NCBI RefSeq assembly: GCF_000264995.1
Contig: NW_006767434.1
Span: forward strand, 437,025 to 458,873
DNA length: 21,849 nucleotides
From: Punctularia strigosozonata HHB-11173 SS5
Taxonomy: Eukaryota; Basidiomycota; Agaricomycetes; Corticiales; Punctulariaceae
Reading direction: 5' to 3'
In this document: in pieces, positions 10,136-21,417 of the stretch
How positions within the stretch are numbered: the stretch's first letter is position 1
Layout: every line of letters starts with the position of its first letter
Translations under genes and position numbers: made by a program
Notes under the pieces: model-generated
What the model saw: only the letters and a program-made list of their open reading frames with translations
What the model was told of the DNA's origin: nothing
Database searches by the model: none

Positions 10136-11269
10136 CTGACGTTGGCCGCTATGCAACTACATACCGAGATAATAAAAGGCGGGAAGACTTACCTACCCCA
10201 CAAGGATTTTTTAAGCATCACCAGTCCGATGTTGCGTTAACGACAAAGGATTTGACATGCAGTCAACCTCGTGAGCTCTACATTTCTGTATGCACGAGCA
10301 GGTACCATTCAAAGTAATCGGGCTGTGCTCCCATGATTCTTCAGAGCATATTCGATGCATTGCGCAATCCATGCTCACCTTGTATTACCCTCGATTTTCT
10401 GGACAATCATCTGTCAGTAGAAATCGATACGACTTGCAAAGAATCTAGCAGGACGTAGGTACGAGGAACGAGCTGAAGTGCGCGAGTGTGTTTGACTGGG
10501 ACCATGAAAGCATAACAAAATCAGCTCGCCACTCTGCTTGCGAATATCTATCTCGAGAACAGTCAGATACCGCTTATGTGAATACCCTGTGCTTGTACAA
10601 TCCTCGGAGGATGTTCAAGCATTCTACAACTGGATGTTCACACACCGTGATCCGTGAGTCTCCGTACGATATGTTCTCGGATAGAATTTATGCGAGTATG
10701 GTTGGAGTCAGCCGGAGCAGAGGCAGTAAAACGCGGGGAATGTGCTAGATTGCATGAATGTACTTCACCGGGGCCATTACACTGCATGTGCCGATCGACT
10801 GTTCCTCCGCTCCTTAAAAACCATCGTTCTCCAGAAGAATTTTGGGCATTGCAATGCACAGTATATCATCGGTATCAGATCGAAATCAAATGAAGTTACA
10901 TGAGCGCCGCGATAGCGGGTTGTAATGCGCAGGATGAGAGATTAAGTTTGTGTCGCCGGGGCTGTGTCCATATTGGCGCCCACACTTACTCTGATCCCCG
11001 ACATCGGTGGCCTCAGCTCCTTTGTTAGAAAACGTGCTGCAACGGAAAACGAACCACTCATACATGGACGGGATTGCAGGAGAATGCTAGTATGAAGCCT
11101 CAATTCAAACGACGCATGCCCGATCGTGCGTTCCTCGACATCGTCTATCTTCGTGCGGAAACGCTTACATGGAGCATTGTGCGTGTTTAGAAACATTTTT
11201 TCGAAATGTAATATATTATGTATAGCGGGCATAATCTATGTCTAATCTCCACTCCTCTTCTATCTGCAT
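10136..11269. other. Region without an assignable gene
   Basis: No complete gene is recognised. On the plus strand near 10570-10665 a frame reads RLCEYPVLVQSSEDVQAFYN and continues WMFTHRDP before a stop that overlaps a GTGAGT donor-like site, so it may be an exon of a decayed gene; I could not extend it convincingly on either side. The minus-strand frame at 10942-11232 follows the stop of the downstream paralog and has no recognised family. Confidence 0.4.
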
Positions 11270-12376
11270 TCAGGTGTCCTGGTCGCAAAATCCGCCATTG
11301 CGCCATTTTCCACAGAGATAACGGAACGTGCTTGCAAGTTGCTGTGAGCACAATGTTAGTGGTGCTACGCAAGAGGATTGCAGGCTCGCTTACATTCCAG
11401 TAGCTTAGATCTTCGAATAGGTGATCCGACAGTCCCCCGTTCGCGAAGACGTGGCATAAATACTCACGAGCACCCATTCCGCGCAACTCGTGTAGGCGCT
11501 CGTAGTTCATAATATGGGAAGCGATTGATAGCGTTGCCCCTTTGCGTAGGTGTTGCTCTGGCTTTTCCAGCCAAAGCCGAACCTCTTCCGCCTGAAATAA
11601 GAAGCATTCGTTATACTGCCACGGGTAGCTGTACGCAGGCTCGCACCTCAATGCCGCGAACGTCCCAGAAGAAGATGAACGGATTTGCCACCTCCCAAGT
11701 ATGCCCAGGACTCGGATCGTTCCCGCTTGCGGGCATGAAGCGAGCACGGTCATCCGTAGTGGGTCGCTTGAAGAGCATATCCATCGAGGGAACTGTATTT
11801 TCGTCTAGGTTAGCGTCTTCTCCGCTCCATTTCTTGTACAGCTCCTGAAATCTCTCTACGACGGGCTGTGCATGTCAAAAATGATGCAACTCATGTCATC
11901 TCGTTGGGGAAAGCGCACCTCCATATCTCCCTCGAAGCCGACACCGAATCCGACACTTGCCAAAAGATATTCGAGGTAAGTTTGTGGTGACGTTCCGAAC
12001 ATTCTACGCTCGCGATGGCAAAACACTAGATGCTGCGTCAAGACCGTGCTTCGCTCATATTGGTTACCACATCGATCCTCATGGGTGAGCAACGAAATGA
12101 AAATGCTGGTCTGTTCAATGTGAGTTGAAGAGCTTATGAGATTGAGGTGGTGTTTACCTCAACCCTTCTCAGACGTCGTTGGAAGCGCAATCTCAACGAC
12201 AAGACTTCGGGAGCAGGATATATGTCAGGACTGTTGGATAGCGCAGTTGGCATGAGACCGTCCCAGGATGAGAAACTGCGGTATGCAGACAAGTCTGCTC
12301 TCGGCGCGATCGAAGACAAACTGACGATGAAACTTTTGCCCCAATGTCTAGCACTATCTCTGCTCCGGCTCCTAAC
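11270..12376 (-). CDS. Unassigned protein, paralog of the 13114-14616 gene (5' end unresolved)
   Basis: Exon model (minus): (12376 or less)-12158, 12110-11919, 11865-11647, 11591-11394, 11341-11270, about 299 residues without a clear first ATG. Introns are 47-55 nt and all in phase 0. Visible motifs in order: QHLVFCHRERRMF, VVERFQELYKKWS, NPFIFFWDVR, HIMNYERLHELRG, and a short C-terminus ending GGFCDQDT. Each has a counterpart at the same place in the neighbour gene, and all four introns fall at equivalent junctions. I do not recognise the family and see no catalytic motif, signal peptide or membrane segment. The 5' frame is open back to a stop at 12377-12379, so at least one upstream exon is missing from the model. 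Its C-terminus is about 50 residues shorter than that of its paralog. Confidence 0.55.
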
Positions 12377-13113
12377 TCATAAATGGAAACTGGCTATCAC
12401 ACCGACTGAATTGCGCCTGCCTCGCATTCCAGTACAGGAGCTTGTGCCGCAATTCGATCACACGTAGGTAGGCAACATCTCCATCTCGTTGAGTAGACCT
12501 GCTGATGGATCACAACAAAGCTCGCGACGAACACGTCTAGCACATCTCTCCCGGAACTTCCGTGGCGTGCTTCCATGCTTTCCGACTCCCTGATGGCAGC
12601 TGGCTAACGGATCAACCGGATTGCGCCCGCCTAAGGTCCTAGCACAGGAGCTCGTGGCGCAACTCGATCGCTCGAAGGTAGGTGATTCTTCCCTCTTGCA
12701 GTCGCAAGCACGGTGATGGAACACCGATGCAGCCCGAAACGATCACAGATAACACATTATCCAATCGCAATTTTGGAGGAGGAGTGCATCCACGCCGACC
12801 GAGTGTCGGACGACGGCTTGACATAGCACCACGCGGAGCGCAGTCGCCTCACATCATTGTCGTGCCTCAAGATGATCGGTGGACCTCCAATGAAGTTTAC
12901 GAGGTACGCCGGCGGCGTGATACTCCGGACTCAGAGCATGCTAACGGTTTGCAACATCACCGCGGATGTGTTTCTCTTCATTTCTGCCAGAAATTGTTTA
13001 TACAAATCCAGCGCGACTGAACGCTACATTCTAGTGTTCGATCGGAACGAAAGGACAAGCTGATGGATAGTGTTGCACACATCATACTCATAAACATTAG
13101 ATCTACTTCCTAA
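12354..13113. other. Interval between the two paralogs
   Basis: The 5' exons of the downstream paralog probably lie here, but I cannot place them. A local direct repeat (12405-12480 and 12612-12690) is the only clear structure. Minus-strand frames across it read like exon pieces (LRVIELRHKLLYW in one unit, LRAIELRHELLC in the other). Plus-strand frames at 12682-13063 are unrecognised. Confidence 0.4.
12405..12690. repeat. Direct repeat of about 75 bp, two diverged units 204 bp apart
   Basis: On the plus strand ATTGCGCC(T/C)GCCT, ACAGGAGCT, CGCAA(T/C)TCGATC and GGTAGG recur in the same order, the first unit near 12410-12473 and the second near 12618-12680. Read on the minus strand both units give a similar peptide, YLR(V/A)IELRH(K/E)LL, so an exon may have been duplicated. 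The second unit has an in-frame stop soon after. Confidence 0.75.
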
Positions 13114-14616
13114 TCAAGCGACCCCGATGTCCACAAGCGCCTCAGTCTTCAACGCGTCATCAACGTCTTCATCGAGAGGTGAGCTTTCTGTTCCCCAGTA
13201 CAACGGACCTTCACCGTTACCTCGGCGATCCCACAGCGAGTGGAGATCGACATGCGACGGCAGGGATATGCGATCGGTAACCGAGGGCGGTGCCTCAGTG
13301 GCGCTCACTACGATTCCCGACCATCGTTCATAAAGCTTGATGAAGCTCCGCAGGAAACGCTGGTGTGGTATGTAAGGTACAACTCACGCTTTTGATAAAT
13401 TGGTGCACCTTGTTGCTCATTGGTCCATGGCTAGGCATGGGCACCTCTCCAAGCCAGAGTACACGTTGAACGTACATGTAAGCGGTAACTCCGCACGCGA
13501 AATGCAGACGATGGAAATTCCCCATGTGGTAGTCCACGATAGGTTCACATTCGAAGACGGTTAACGGAGTTAGGCTCCGTACGGCGACCGCTAACTGCTG
13601 GGCCTTATCTCGCGTGAACAACAGACCCGAAGAATACGATGTGGAGGGTTCACCTCTTCGCGTCGGCTCCGCCACTCCAAGAACCACGGGTTTCCTACCA
13701 GGGGATCGTATGGTTCGTGAACGTCCGCCGAAGACGTTTCCTCCATCAATCGGTTAACGTCGGAGCCATGCAGCGGCGATAGCTCATCTCGAACCACTGG
13801 GTGAGGCGATACGTCCAGATCGAGTGCGTCATTCGACCAGACGTCGTACAATGTCCTGAAAATTTTCCAAATCGTCTATCGCCAGAGATCAGCCCTCGTC
13901 ATCGACGAAATGCAGCGTGATCGCACTTACTGCCTCATCCACACCACGCCATAGATGAACTCCGCCAGGGACGAATACAGAATGAAGATAATTCTCAAGT
14001 GGTAAGGCAAATAACCGTCGTTCATGATGATAGTAGCCAAGATGCTGACGAACGACGGGACAGACACGATCTATGTCGATGGTATCGCTGTCCTGTAAAG
14101 CGCTGGCCAATATACCGAATGCTAAAGCATGCGCCTGTGTACGTGAGCAGCATAAAGTATGAGTACGAAAGATTGTCTCACCTTAACACTTCGTACATGT
14201 AAAAGATCGTGAAGTTGGTCCATGCGATGTCGGCGTGTAGCCGGCCGGACTTGCAAGTTACGAATGCGGTCGTCCATGCGTGCACAGCCAATTACAACGG
14301 GCGATACAGCTGAAACTTGAGGTGAGCCGAGCTGCGGGACCTCGCCGATTTTGAGGTCAACCCAAATATTGGATTTCAGTTGACGAGAAAGAGGCATCAA
14401 AGTTGGTACGTTTAAGCGCCGTATCATATCAATGTTTGATAAGATCCCACAGATCAGATTAGCGTCCGATGGGATCTTCCTCATGCTCAGCTTGAGAAGC
14501 ATGGCGCCCGTGTGACTGTTCGGCGGTGGCGTGTGCATGATGGGCTCGTTGGTAAGTTTGAATGACACATGCGCGAGTTCCGCTCGGGAATGACAACTTA
14601 TACCGACGGAAAGCAC
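13114..14616 (-). CDS. Unassigned protein, paralog of the 11270-12376 gene
   Basis: Exon model (minus): 14616-14182, 14134-13931, 13875-13654, 13597-13388, 13335-13114, about 430 residues, all introns phase 0 and 47-56 nt. Motifs in order: VVRQHLGYYHHERRLF, TIWKIFRTLYDVWS, NPWFLEWRSR, HMGNFHRLHFACG and SLYERWSG, then an acidic tail. These align with the downstream gene, including the four intron positions, so the pair arose by duplication of an intron-containing gene. The family is not recognised. The frame at 14616 opens with GTG, not ATG; the first in-frame ATG is near MHTPPPNSHTG, so either that is the start or an upstream exon exists. A frame-keeping acceptor (GCGATAG) was chosen for exon 3 over a nearer AG that gives a stop. 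Confidence 0.6.
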
Positions 14617-15051
14617 ACTGTGACTTCGTCTTCCTCACATACCGGGAGTTCAAGGTTCGTCTGCGACCATTGTGGATTCCCCATTAGGCCCTCACACCGA
14701 CCCGACCTGCAGTTATAGATCGCAACGCATCCATCAGAAGCATTCACTAGCGACGATGCATGTTAGTGGATTCCCCGCTTTGTGTACTGTTTCATAATCT
14801 GGGTTGTAGACCAGAAGCGTAGTGACCAACCCTGCTCATGATGTTATAGAAGATGCTGTGAGTGTACTTGTGTGATCCGTTCCATGTTGCTTACACATGC
14901 ATACCAGCGAGGAGGCGAGGACGCGGAAGCGCAGCCGCCAGGACGCCGCAGTGGATTGAGGGTAGGATATCTTTTCCTTTCTCGCGGGCAAACATCTGTT
15001 AATGTTGCCGGTATATAGCCCCGAGCGAATCGTACAGTCGCTGAATCTGCG
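14617..15051. promoter_or_regulatory. Divergent intergenic region
   Basis: This about 430-bp gap separates the minus-strand paralog from the plus-strand giant gene and probably holds both promoters. Splice-like signals on the plus strand (donor GTGAGT at 14858, acceptor ACCAG ending at 14907) and a basic open stretch after them suggest a 5' untranslated or coding leader exon of the giant gene. GGTATATAGCC near 15010-15020 resembles a TATA box, about 35 bp above the ATG at 15052. Confidence 0.4.
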
Positions 15052-18000
15052 ATGCTCGTTTCGCCGTCGAAGTCTCGCCTGAGGAGGACCAGGGTATGTT
15101 GTCTTTGCCATATTCTGAGCGGAAGCAAGCTCACGGGACACGCCACAGCCTTTAGACGATACGGGTGAGCAAACCCGTGCCCAGGCCCCAAAGAAGGCAC
15201 ACTCTACCTCCTCGCGTGCACCAGTTCGAGTAAGCCTGTTCCGAAGAACGGATTGAGCCTCCGGCTGATCATACGCAACAGAAGACTGCTAAGGGCGCTT
15301 CGAAGGACGTCGCAATTGATAAGGAACCTGATGTTACTGGATCGACTGGCAGAGAGTGGTCGCCCGTGCATGAGTTGCCGATCACCGATTCAAACGGCGA
15401 AAATCCGCGGTCTTCCCCTGCATTGGTACGCTGGTCAGCGATATAAGTCTAACATCCGGTTACTGATGTCTTGCCTTCAGCCGGAGCAGGACTTTCACAG
15501 CGGTGACATCGGATCCACCGAGCAGCACCCCTTGCTCGACATTCCTCCTGGCGTCAAGTCCCCTCCCATCGTCAATTCCAGCATCTACGCACAGTATCCG
15601 CCTACCAGTCCTATCATGGCCGCGACTGCCCTCGGCCCGGACTGTCAGCCGATCCAGCCGCTACACTTTCTCTCGTCTTCCGCTGCTGCTGCGGTGATAG
15701 CGGACTCTGGTCTCCTTGCAACAATTAATGCGAGGGTCATTGATGGGACGTTCAACGCGGGCAATCCAAACGTCACGTCAATTGGAGGTCAGACATCGGC
15801 CAATGACGAAGACAATGATCCTATTAGCGGCAACGATCCTCGTAGGCGCCAGCCTACTGAATTCAATATAGAGCCTGTCCGCAGCGATGATGCCGGCGAT
15901 GTGGAGCCTGATCGTGTGGTAGACGACACCGCCGGGGGTGACGGCCGGGCCAAACAGGGTTCTGCAGGATCTGGCGAAGACGAAGACTATGATATGCTCT
16001 CGACGAACAATAATGAGGAGGTGGGAGAAGATCGCGGTAGGGAGCAATCTGGTAACGGATTAGACGCACCCCCGAGCGAAGACAAGGGAAGGGAGGACGA
16101 GGCCGAGGAGGGAGACAAAGAAGATGAGGAGGGAGACAGAGAGGACGAGGAGGAAGATGAGGAAGACGAGGAGGAGGAAGATGACGAGGACGAGGACGAG
16201 GAGGACGAGGAAGTGGACCGAGATGCCGCCAACAAGTACGAATCTCACATCGGCGGCGAGGACGACGCGGAGCGCACGATGGACGAATCTGAGGAAGAGG
16301 AGGCGGAGCCGATTGGAGATGTAGAGGATGCACAAGATGATGACGACAAAAACTCGGATCAAGGAGAAGATGCCACCGGCTCAGTCACATCAGCACGGCG
16401 GACCTCGGGGCGTACGCGACGTCCATCCTGGAAGATGAACCAGCTTATGCAGGACAGCGATGAAGATCCACCATCTAGCGATGATTTCGTGCTGGCAGAC
16501 CCAGATACTCACTCCGACACCGCTCGTCGTAAGGAAACGACCATCGAGGAGCAGGACGACGAGGACGACATGGAACTCGAGCAGGAGGTGGTGGATTCTG
16601 ATCAGGATCGGCGCAAAAGGAAGGTCAAGCGCAAAATCACCCAACCCCCGCACCGTAAAGGTAGGATTCTGAATATATTGTAACTATAACCAACTTGCGC
16701 ATCGTTCTCTAGGATCACACAGCAATGATACATCCTCAAAATCCGCACCTGGCGAATTGAAGTCGACAAAATCCTCTGAGACAAAGACGCCCAAGCGCAA
16801 AGCTTCCGCTGTCGGATATGGTATGATGGTGTAATCTTTCTTCGTTGCCGGATCATTGACATCTTCTTCAGAAACACTGTCGGAGCCATCAGCCGAAGAC
16901 CTTGCCAAAGCTCGCACTCGTCGCGACCATGCTAGAGAACGAAGCAAGGCTGGCGTCACGACGACCACGTCGGATTCCAGCAGCAACAATGATGAAGGCG
17001 AGTTAATGATTGTCACATGAATGAGCGCCGGACTCAAGACGTCCAGATTCTTATTTCCATGGTATTGAGGATCAACTTGCGATGGATGATGACGCCATGG
17101 ATGTCGATACACCAACGGTTAAGGCTCCGTTGAAGGGCGGGGCTACCGTCAAGATGAATCGGCCGAAAGGTAACTTATATAATTTCTATCACGAGTTCGC
17201 TCACGCGCTGATATCTTCGCCAGGTCGTTCCGCAGGGGACGCAAAGCGCACTGCATGCGCCAAGATCAATGACAAGTCGCATGCAGCCTCAGCGCGGAAG
17301 GCGGATATGGAGCGTACGTTGCACGGCCTACACTATTGTTTCGGCATGTTTATCTATGATTAGCCCCCGCTGGTTCGTCATCGGATGAAGCCATCACAAT
17401 CGATCCTGCAGCAGGAGGCATGGACAAATCCCAAGCGAAAGCCAGTATACCTCGACGCAAAGGTATGGCGACGCATCTCACTGAGGGGTGACATGTACTG
17501 ACCTATATTGTAGCCGGTGCAAGTAAAGGAGACAGGACAACCATTGCGAGTAATCGAGATACGGCACATGCCCTTTCAAGTGATATAGGAAAGGGGAAAG
17601 CGAAAGGTGTGCGATACTTCATCGATAAATGCAAATGTACTTATCCTCCGTTAGACATGTCAGCGGTATCTACTACGAAGTCGGGAGCGAAAATCTCGAA
17701 GCCGCAACCAACTGGTGCGACTATTTTCTTGTTGCTTCACAGCTGTGTATTGATATCTTGATAAGGTCAAGGTCAGAGCCGTGATAGAGAAGGCCGAGCC
17801 GAGATATGCGACAAATGGAAGGGGAAGGCCATAGGTCAGAAGACGTTGCAACAGCATTGCTGTACATGATACTAATTTAATCTCAGACCCAGACTCCAAA
17901 CCGAAGCCAGGCCCGCTGAGCAAGAAGCATCAAGCTATGATTGAGGCTGAAATCGAGCGGATCGATGAGTTCATCAACGAGATAGCGAAAGCAGCGGACA

Positions 18001-21000
18001 AACCGGTCGCGGTTATTGCAGACATGGTGCTAGTGCCAAAAATCTCGCGTCATTGCGAGCTCAACACCTGGTCGAGCTCAACACCTGGTCCTGCTTTGAG
18101 ACGTATCACTCACAAACGCATGGCCGCGGCGACAAAGGTAATACCCATGTCTTCAAGAGTTGATAGTTTATTGATTGCAGTCACAGAGACTGAGCAAGAG
18201 TACGCGCGACGACGGCAGGAGGACTATTACGCGGTTACAAAGGGTATACCGAAGGATGATAAAGCTAAACGCGAGGAGGCGTTCAGGCCGTATATCGACT
18301 GGTACATCGATTACATGGACCTTGCGTCAGAGAAGGCGGCGAAGAAGGGAGGTGCAGAGAAGGACCTTCGACAGGCTGCCTCGGAAATGACGAAGCTAGT
18401 AAGTAATCCCGTCACGTTACTGTCTGCTCCAACTAATCCGCGGACAGGGTCGTCACCTGTTCAAAACAAAAGGATTACATGTCGTCGGATATATCCTCAA
18501 CATTCGTCCCGGTGGCACCGGTCTCATGTTCAGAAACTCGCCGCAAGTAATGCAAATGCAGAAAGAATACGAGACCGATCATTTAGCAAACATCGCTGCG
18601 TATCAAGCGCGCCTCATGTAAGCTGTTCGCGACCTCGTTTAGAATACCTCCTGACAGCTCCTGGTACAGGGGTATTGACCTCACGAATAAGGGCATCACG
18701 ATACCGTCCGTATCCGGCACTCCTTCACAAACCTCTTCCGCGCGCCGTCCCCAGCTTCCTGTACAGAAACCGAACGAGGCTGGTCGTGACTATCGCAATC
18801 GTGTACTTACTGAGTTAATCAAGTGGAAGTTCAGTGAGTGTTTCGTCTGACGCTTTTTCAAGTGATCCCATTGTTAACATAATCCCCTCATACAGAACTG
18901 GCGAATGTGGAGACAGTGAAATACAAACTTTGGGCGGCAATCTTGGAGCTCCTATACACAAATAAATTGCGTATCATCGATATGCATCCTGACTCGAACT
19001 ACACGATTTGCAAGAGCCGAACCATCGAATTCGACCTGAAGGCGCCCGGAAATGGCCCCGTCGTCTCACAGATGATTGCGCCGTGGGTAGAGAACGATCC
19101 CGATGGCATCAAATTTGACATCGTGCCGTGGAGCGAAGGTTGGTCGTTCGCATGACATTTTCTCTCGATCTCCCTGCTTACGTCTACACCGCAGAGGAGT
19201 CAGCATTGCCGTTAGATAAACAGAAAGACGTGCCGCTCATCCTCACATGGCTGCATAACGAGGAAAATGTTGTACCTAACGGGACGAGCATCATCATGTA
19301 TGGCCACTTCAAGCAAGGCGTGAAGTGGCGAGTCTCATCAACGGCACGATACCAACATGACCTTGCAGTCGCGTCCGGGCAGGCCCAAGATGCGACTCCC
19401 GCTGGTGCCAGCGAGAGCGGACAAAAGTGTCGCATCCCCACTTGCAAAGACCCGAGCAACCAACGCTCGACCTCTGCTGCAGGCAGCACGGAGTCCACCC
19501 TGGTCTCCTCGTCTCGCTCAAACACTGCCGCATTAGCCACAAACCCTCGAACATCGTCGGTGGCACCAAACTCGAACTATCGGCAGCCTTCCGTAGCACC
19601 GTATTCTCATCCCAGCGCAGTCGTCCCTCCGTACCAGACCATCGAGACGCACTTAGACGCCGACAACGTAACTGGTTACACCCAAGATTTCGATGATCCG
19701 TGGTTGACGATTGAGGACGACAACGGTCAGATGGCATCGACACAATGGCAGGTATGCTATCTCCGTACTGTCATCATGTCGACCGGCGGACTCACGGTAT
19801 AATTCAGGAGTCCGGAAACGACTACGATCCAAGCAACACGCGCATGAACTCGCCATTCGAACCTGCACCTCCAAGCCCTCGCCGCCCTACTGGCTTCACA
19901 AACCCGGACCAGTATCGTGACTGGCCTCCCGACCCTATTCCAGAGAACATCGATATGTCACGCGCCGTCTTCTCAAGACCGGGAAGCGGCGCATCGCGCC
20001 CGGTCACCACCACGGGAAGATCAGCGGCAAGTCACTATGTCACTCCCTTGCCTGACACTCGAGCGACCCACACACGTGAGCCAACGTACGCAGCTCCCAT
20101 CCCCAACGGCATTTCGTTCCAATCGCGCGAGAGGCAGAACGCGAGATACGGCACGCCCTCGACATATGCCGGTCCCGAAACTGGCCATGCTACTTCACGA
20201 GCGAGCGGCTCAATGGACACGGATGATGGTGCCCCTACCCCGTATGCCGCTCCTGTGATGGACCGGGCTAGTTCCCGCGCAAGTAGCAGAGCAGACGGTA
20301 ACCACGGCAGCTCCATCGTGTATGCCCCTCCCATGCTTGACCGTACCGCGTCTCGTATGAGCACCAGACTGGCCGTCGACGATCGCGGCTCTTTGCCGGA
20401 CCATTCAGCATTCGCTGCCGACGCAGTCTCAACACCCGCACAGGATGCTATCCTTGTTGATCGCCACACAATGTATGCTCAACCTATGGTGCCTCCCACG
20501 TCCGTCCAGTCAACTCGCCAGTATGGACTGGATCGGTCTTCCACGGCTTCCATGAGGACCTTCGAGCCCGACATGTATTTCCAAGATGGACCTCGCGCTC
20601 CAAGCCAATTTGAGGATCGCGACGATTACCACACGTCGAGCTTGAATCTCGAACATGATGTCTATCGCACCGGACGCGCATCTGTCCCTCGCCGTGTGGT
20701 TCCCGCTTTAGGTGCTATACAGGAGGATGAGCCTGATCGCATACAGCAGGGATTCATGAGTCAACGACCGGCGGCTTTGTCGTCTGTTGGTCAGGGTATG
20801 TCTATTCCGCGAGCAGAGACGAAGCCTCTCGCAGGGCCATCGCTTTCCCGACCTCAAATCCGACCAGTCTCCCGTCAGACTCAACCACCCATAGAGGCAC
20901 CGCCTGTCGCAGGGCCATCGCGTTCTCGACCTCAACCCCGACCGATCTCCCGTCAACCTCAACCACCCGTCGAGGCACCGCCTGTCACAGGGCCATCGCG

Positions 21001-21112
21001 TCCTCGACCTCAACCCCGACCGATCTCCCGTCAACCTCAACCACCCGTCGAGGCACCGCCTGTCGCAGGGCCATCACGTCCTCAACCTCAACACGGACCA
21101 GTCGCCCGTTAG
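15052..21112 (+). CDS. Giant second gene of the element, 19 exons, broken by a 17-bp duplication
   Basis: Exons: 15052-15093, 15149-15229, 15282-15425, 15481-16660, 16713-16820, 16872-17001, 17039-17169, 17224-17313, 17364-17462, 17514-17606, 17655-17714, 17766-17834, 17887-18137, 18181-18398, 18448-18617, 18670-18833, 18896-19138, 19195-19751, 19808-21112; about 1,705 aa once the 17-bp duplication is discounted. Residues 1-90 are basic; a strongly acidic Glu/Asp block spans about 280-395; Lys/Ser-rich small exons follow. The most ordered part, about 820-1120, contains LNTWSCFETYH, FRPYIDWYIDYMD, FRNSPQVMQMQ and FDIVPWSEEESALPL. The tail is Pro/Ser/Arg-rich with a 26-residue repeat. From memory, unchecked, this core resembles a large family of agaricomycete hypothetical proteins found near KDZ elements; function unknown. 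A nuclear or DNA-binding accessory role is inference. Intron 6 (37 nt) and the first ATG are uncertain. Confidence 0.75.
16066..16365 (+). other. GAG/GAC-rich microsatellite-like tract coding for an acidic block
   Basis: The purine-rich run of GAG, GAA, GAC and GAT codons encodes an almost uninterrupted Glu/Asp stretch in the giant gene. Mixed codons show it is not a pure triplet repeat, which argues for selection for acidity and not simple slippage alone. Acidic tracts of this kind occur in nucleolar, histone-binding and chromatin proteins. Confidence 0.85.
18056..18089 (+). repeat. Exact 17-bp tandem duplication that shifts the reading frame
   Basis: CGAGCTCAACACCTGGT occupies 18056-18072 and is repeated without change at 18073-18089. 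It lies inside exon 13 of the giant gene. That exon is 251 nt; with one copy it is 234 nt, which keeps the phase-1 entry and exit shared by the neighbouring exons. With two copies the frame is lost before the next exon. No GT-AG pair is placed so that splicing removes one copy. Confidence 0.9.
20831..21112 (+). repeat. In-frame 78-bp minisatellite, about 3.6 units, at the C-terminus of the giant gene
   Basis: Units start at 20831, 20909, 20987 and 21065, with a period of exactly 78 bp. Each codes for 26 residues beginning AGPSRSRPQPRPISRQ. The stop codon TAG at 21110-21112 falls in the last partial unit. Like the transposase tail repeat, it is proline-rich and its period preserves the frame. 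Confidence 0.93.
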
Positions 21113-21417
21113 TCTGCATCATCGTTCCGGATATCTAGTCTGTCGCAAGCTGTGTATCTGCGACCTTGTGTCGGAAACCGGCGGAGTACATTGCACTTGG
21201 AACTCGGGAATGTCCGTGTGTCATAGATTTGTACTTACTCAGCATGCGAATGCGCAGGTTATGAGAATGTGGAATCTGCGAGGAAATCACTTCAGTGAAA
21301 GCATAAGTTCCGTATTCCGAACGAGGCAATACGAAGGATCCGCGACATCTCCAAACGTAAGTAAAGTGGCGCCAAGCGCCACATTCCGACTCCCCTCGGG
21401 GGATCACGTGATCGACA
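21113..21417. other. Right subterminal spacer with palindromes
   Basis: This is the spacer between the stop of the giant gene and the right terminal repeat. It carries three adjacent palindromic motifs next to the repeat: GTGGCG and CGCCAC around a 5-base loop (21366-21382), the CCCC/GGGG stem at about 21392-21401, and GATCACGTGATC (21402-21413). The left inner flank (421 onward) does not show the same cluster. It presumably contains the polyadenylation signals of the giant gene, though none is obvious. Confidence 0.6.

Noticed and set aside
12147-12467. Plus-strand 106-codon frame
   Set aside because: It is the complement of the better supported first visible exon of the minus-strand paralog and of the local direct repeat.
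15503-16333. Long serine-, leucine- or proline-rich frames opposite the acidic block
   Set aside because: They are antisense or frame shadows of the GAG/GAC-rich coding tract.
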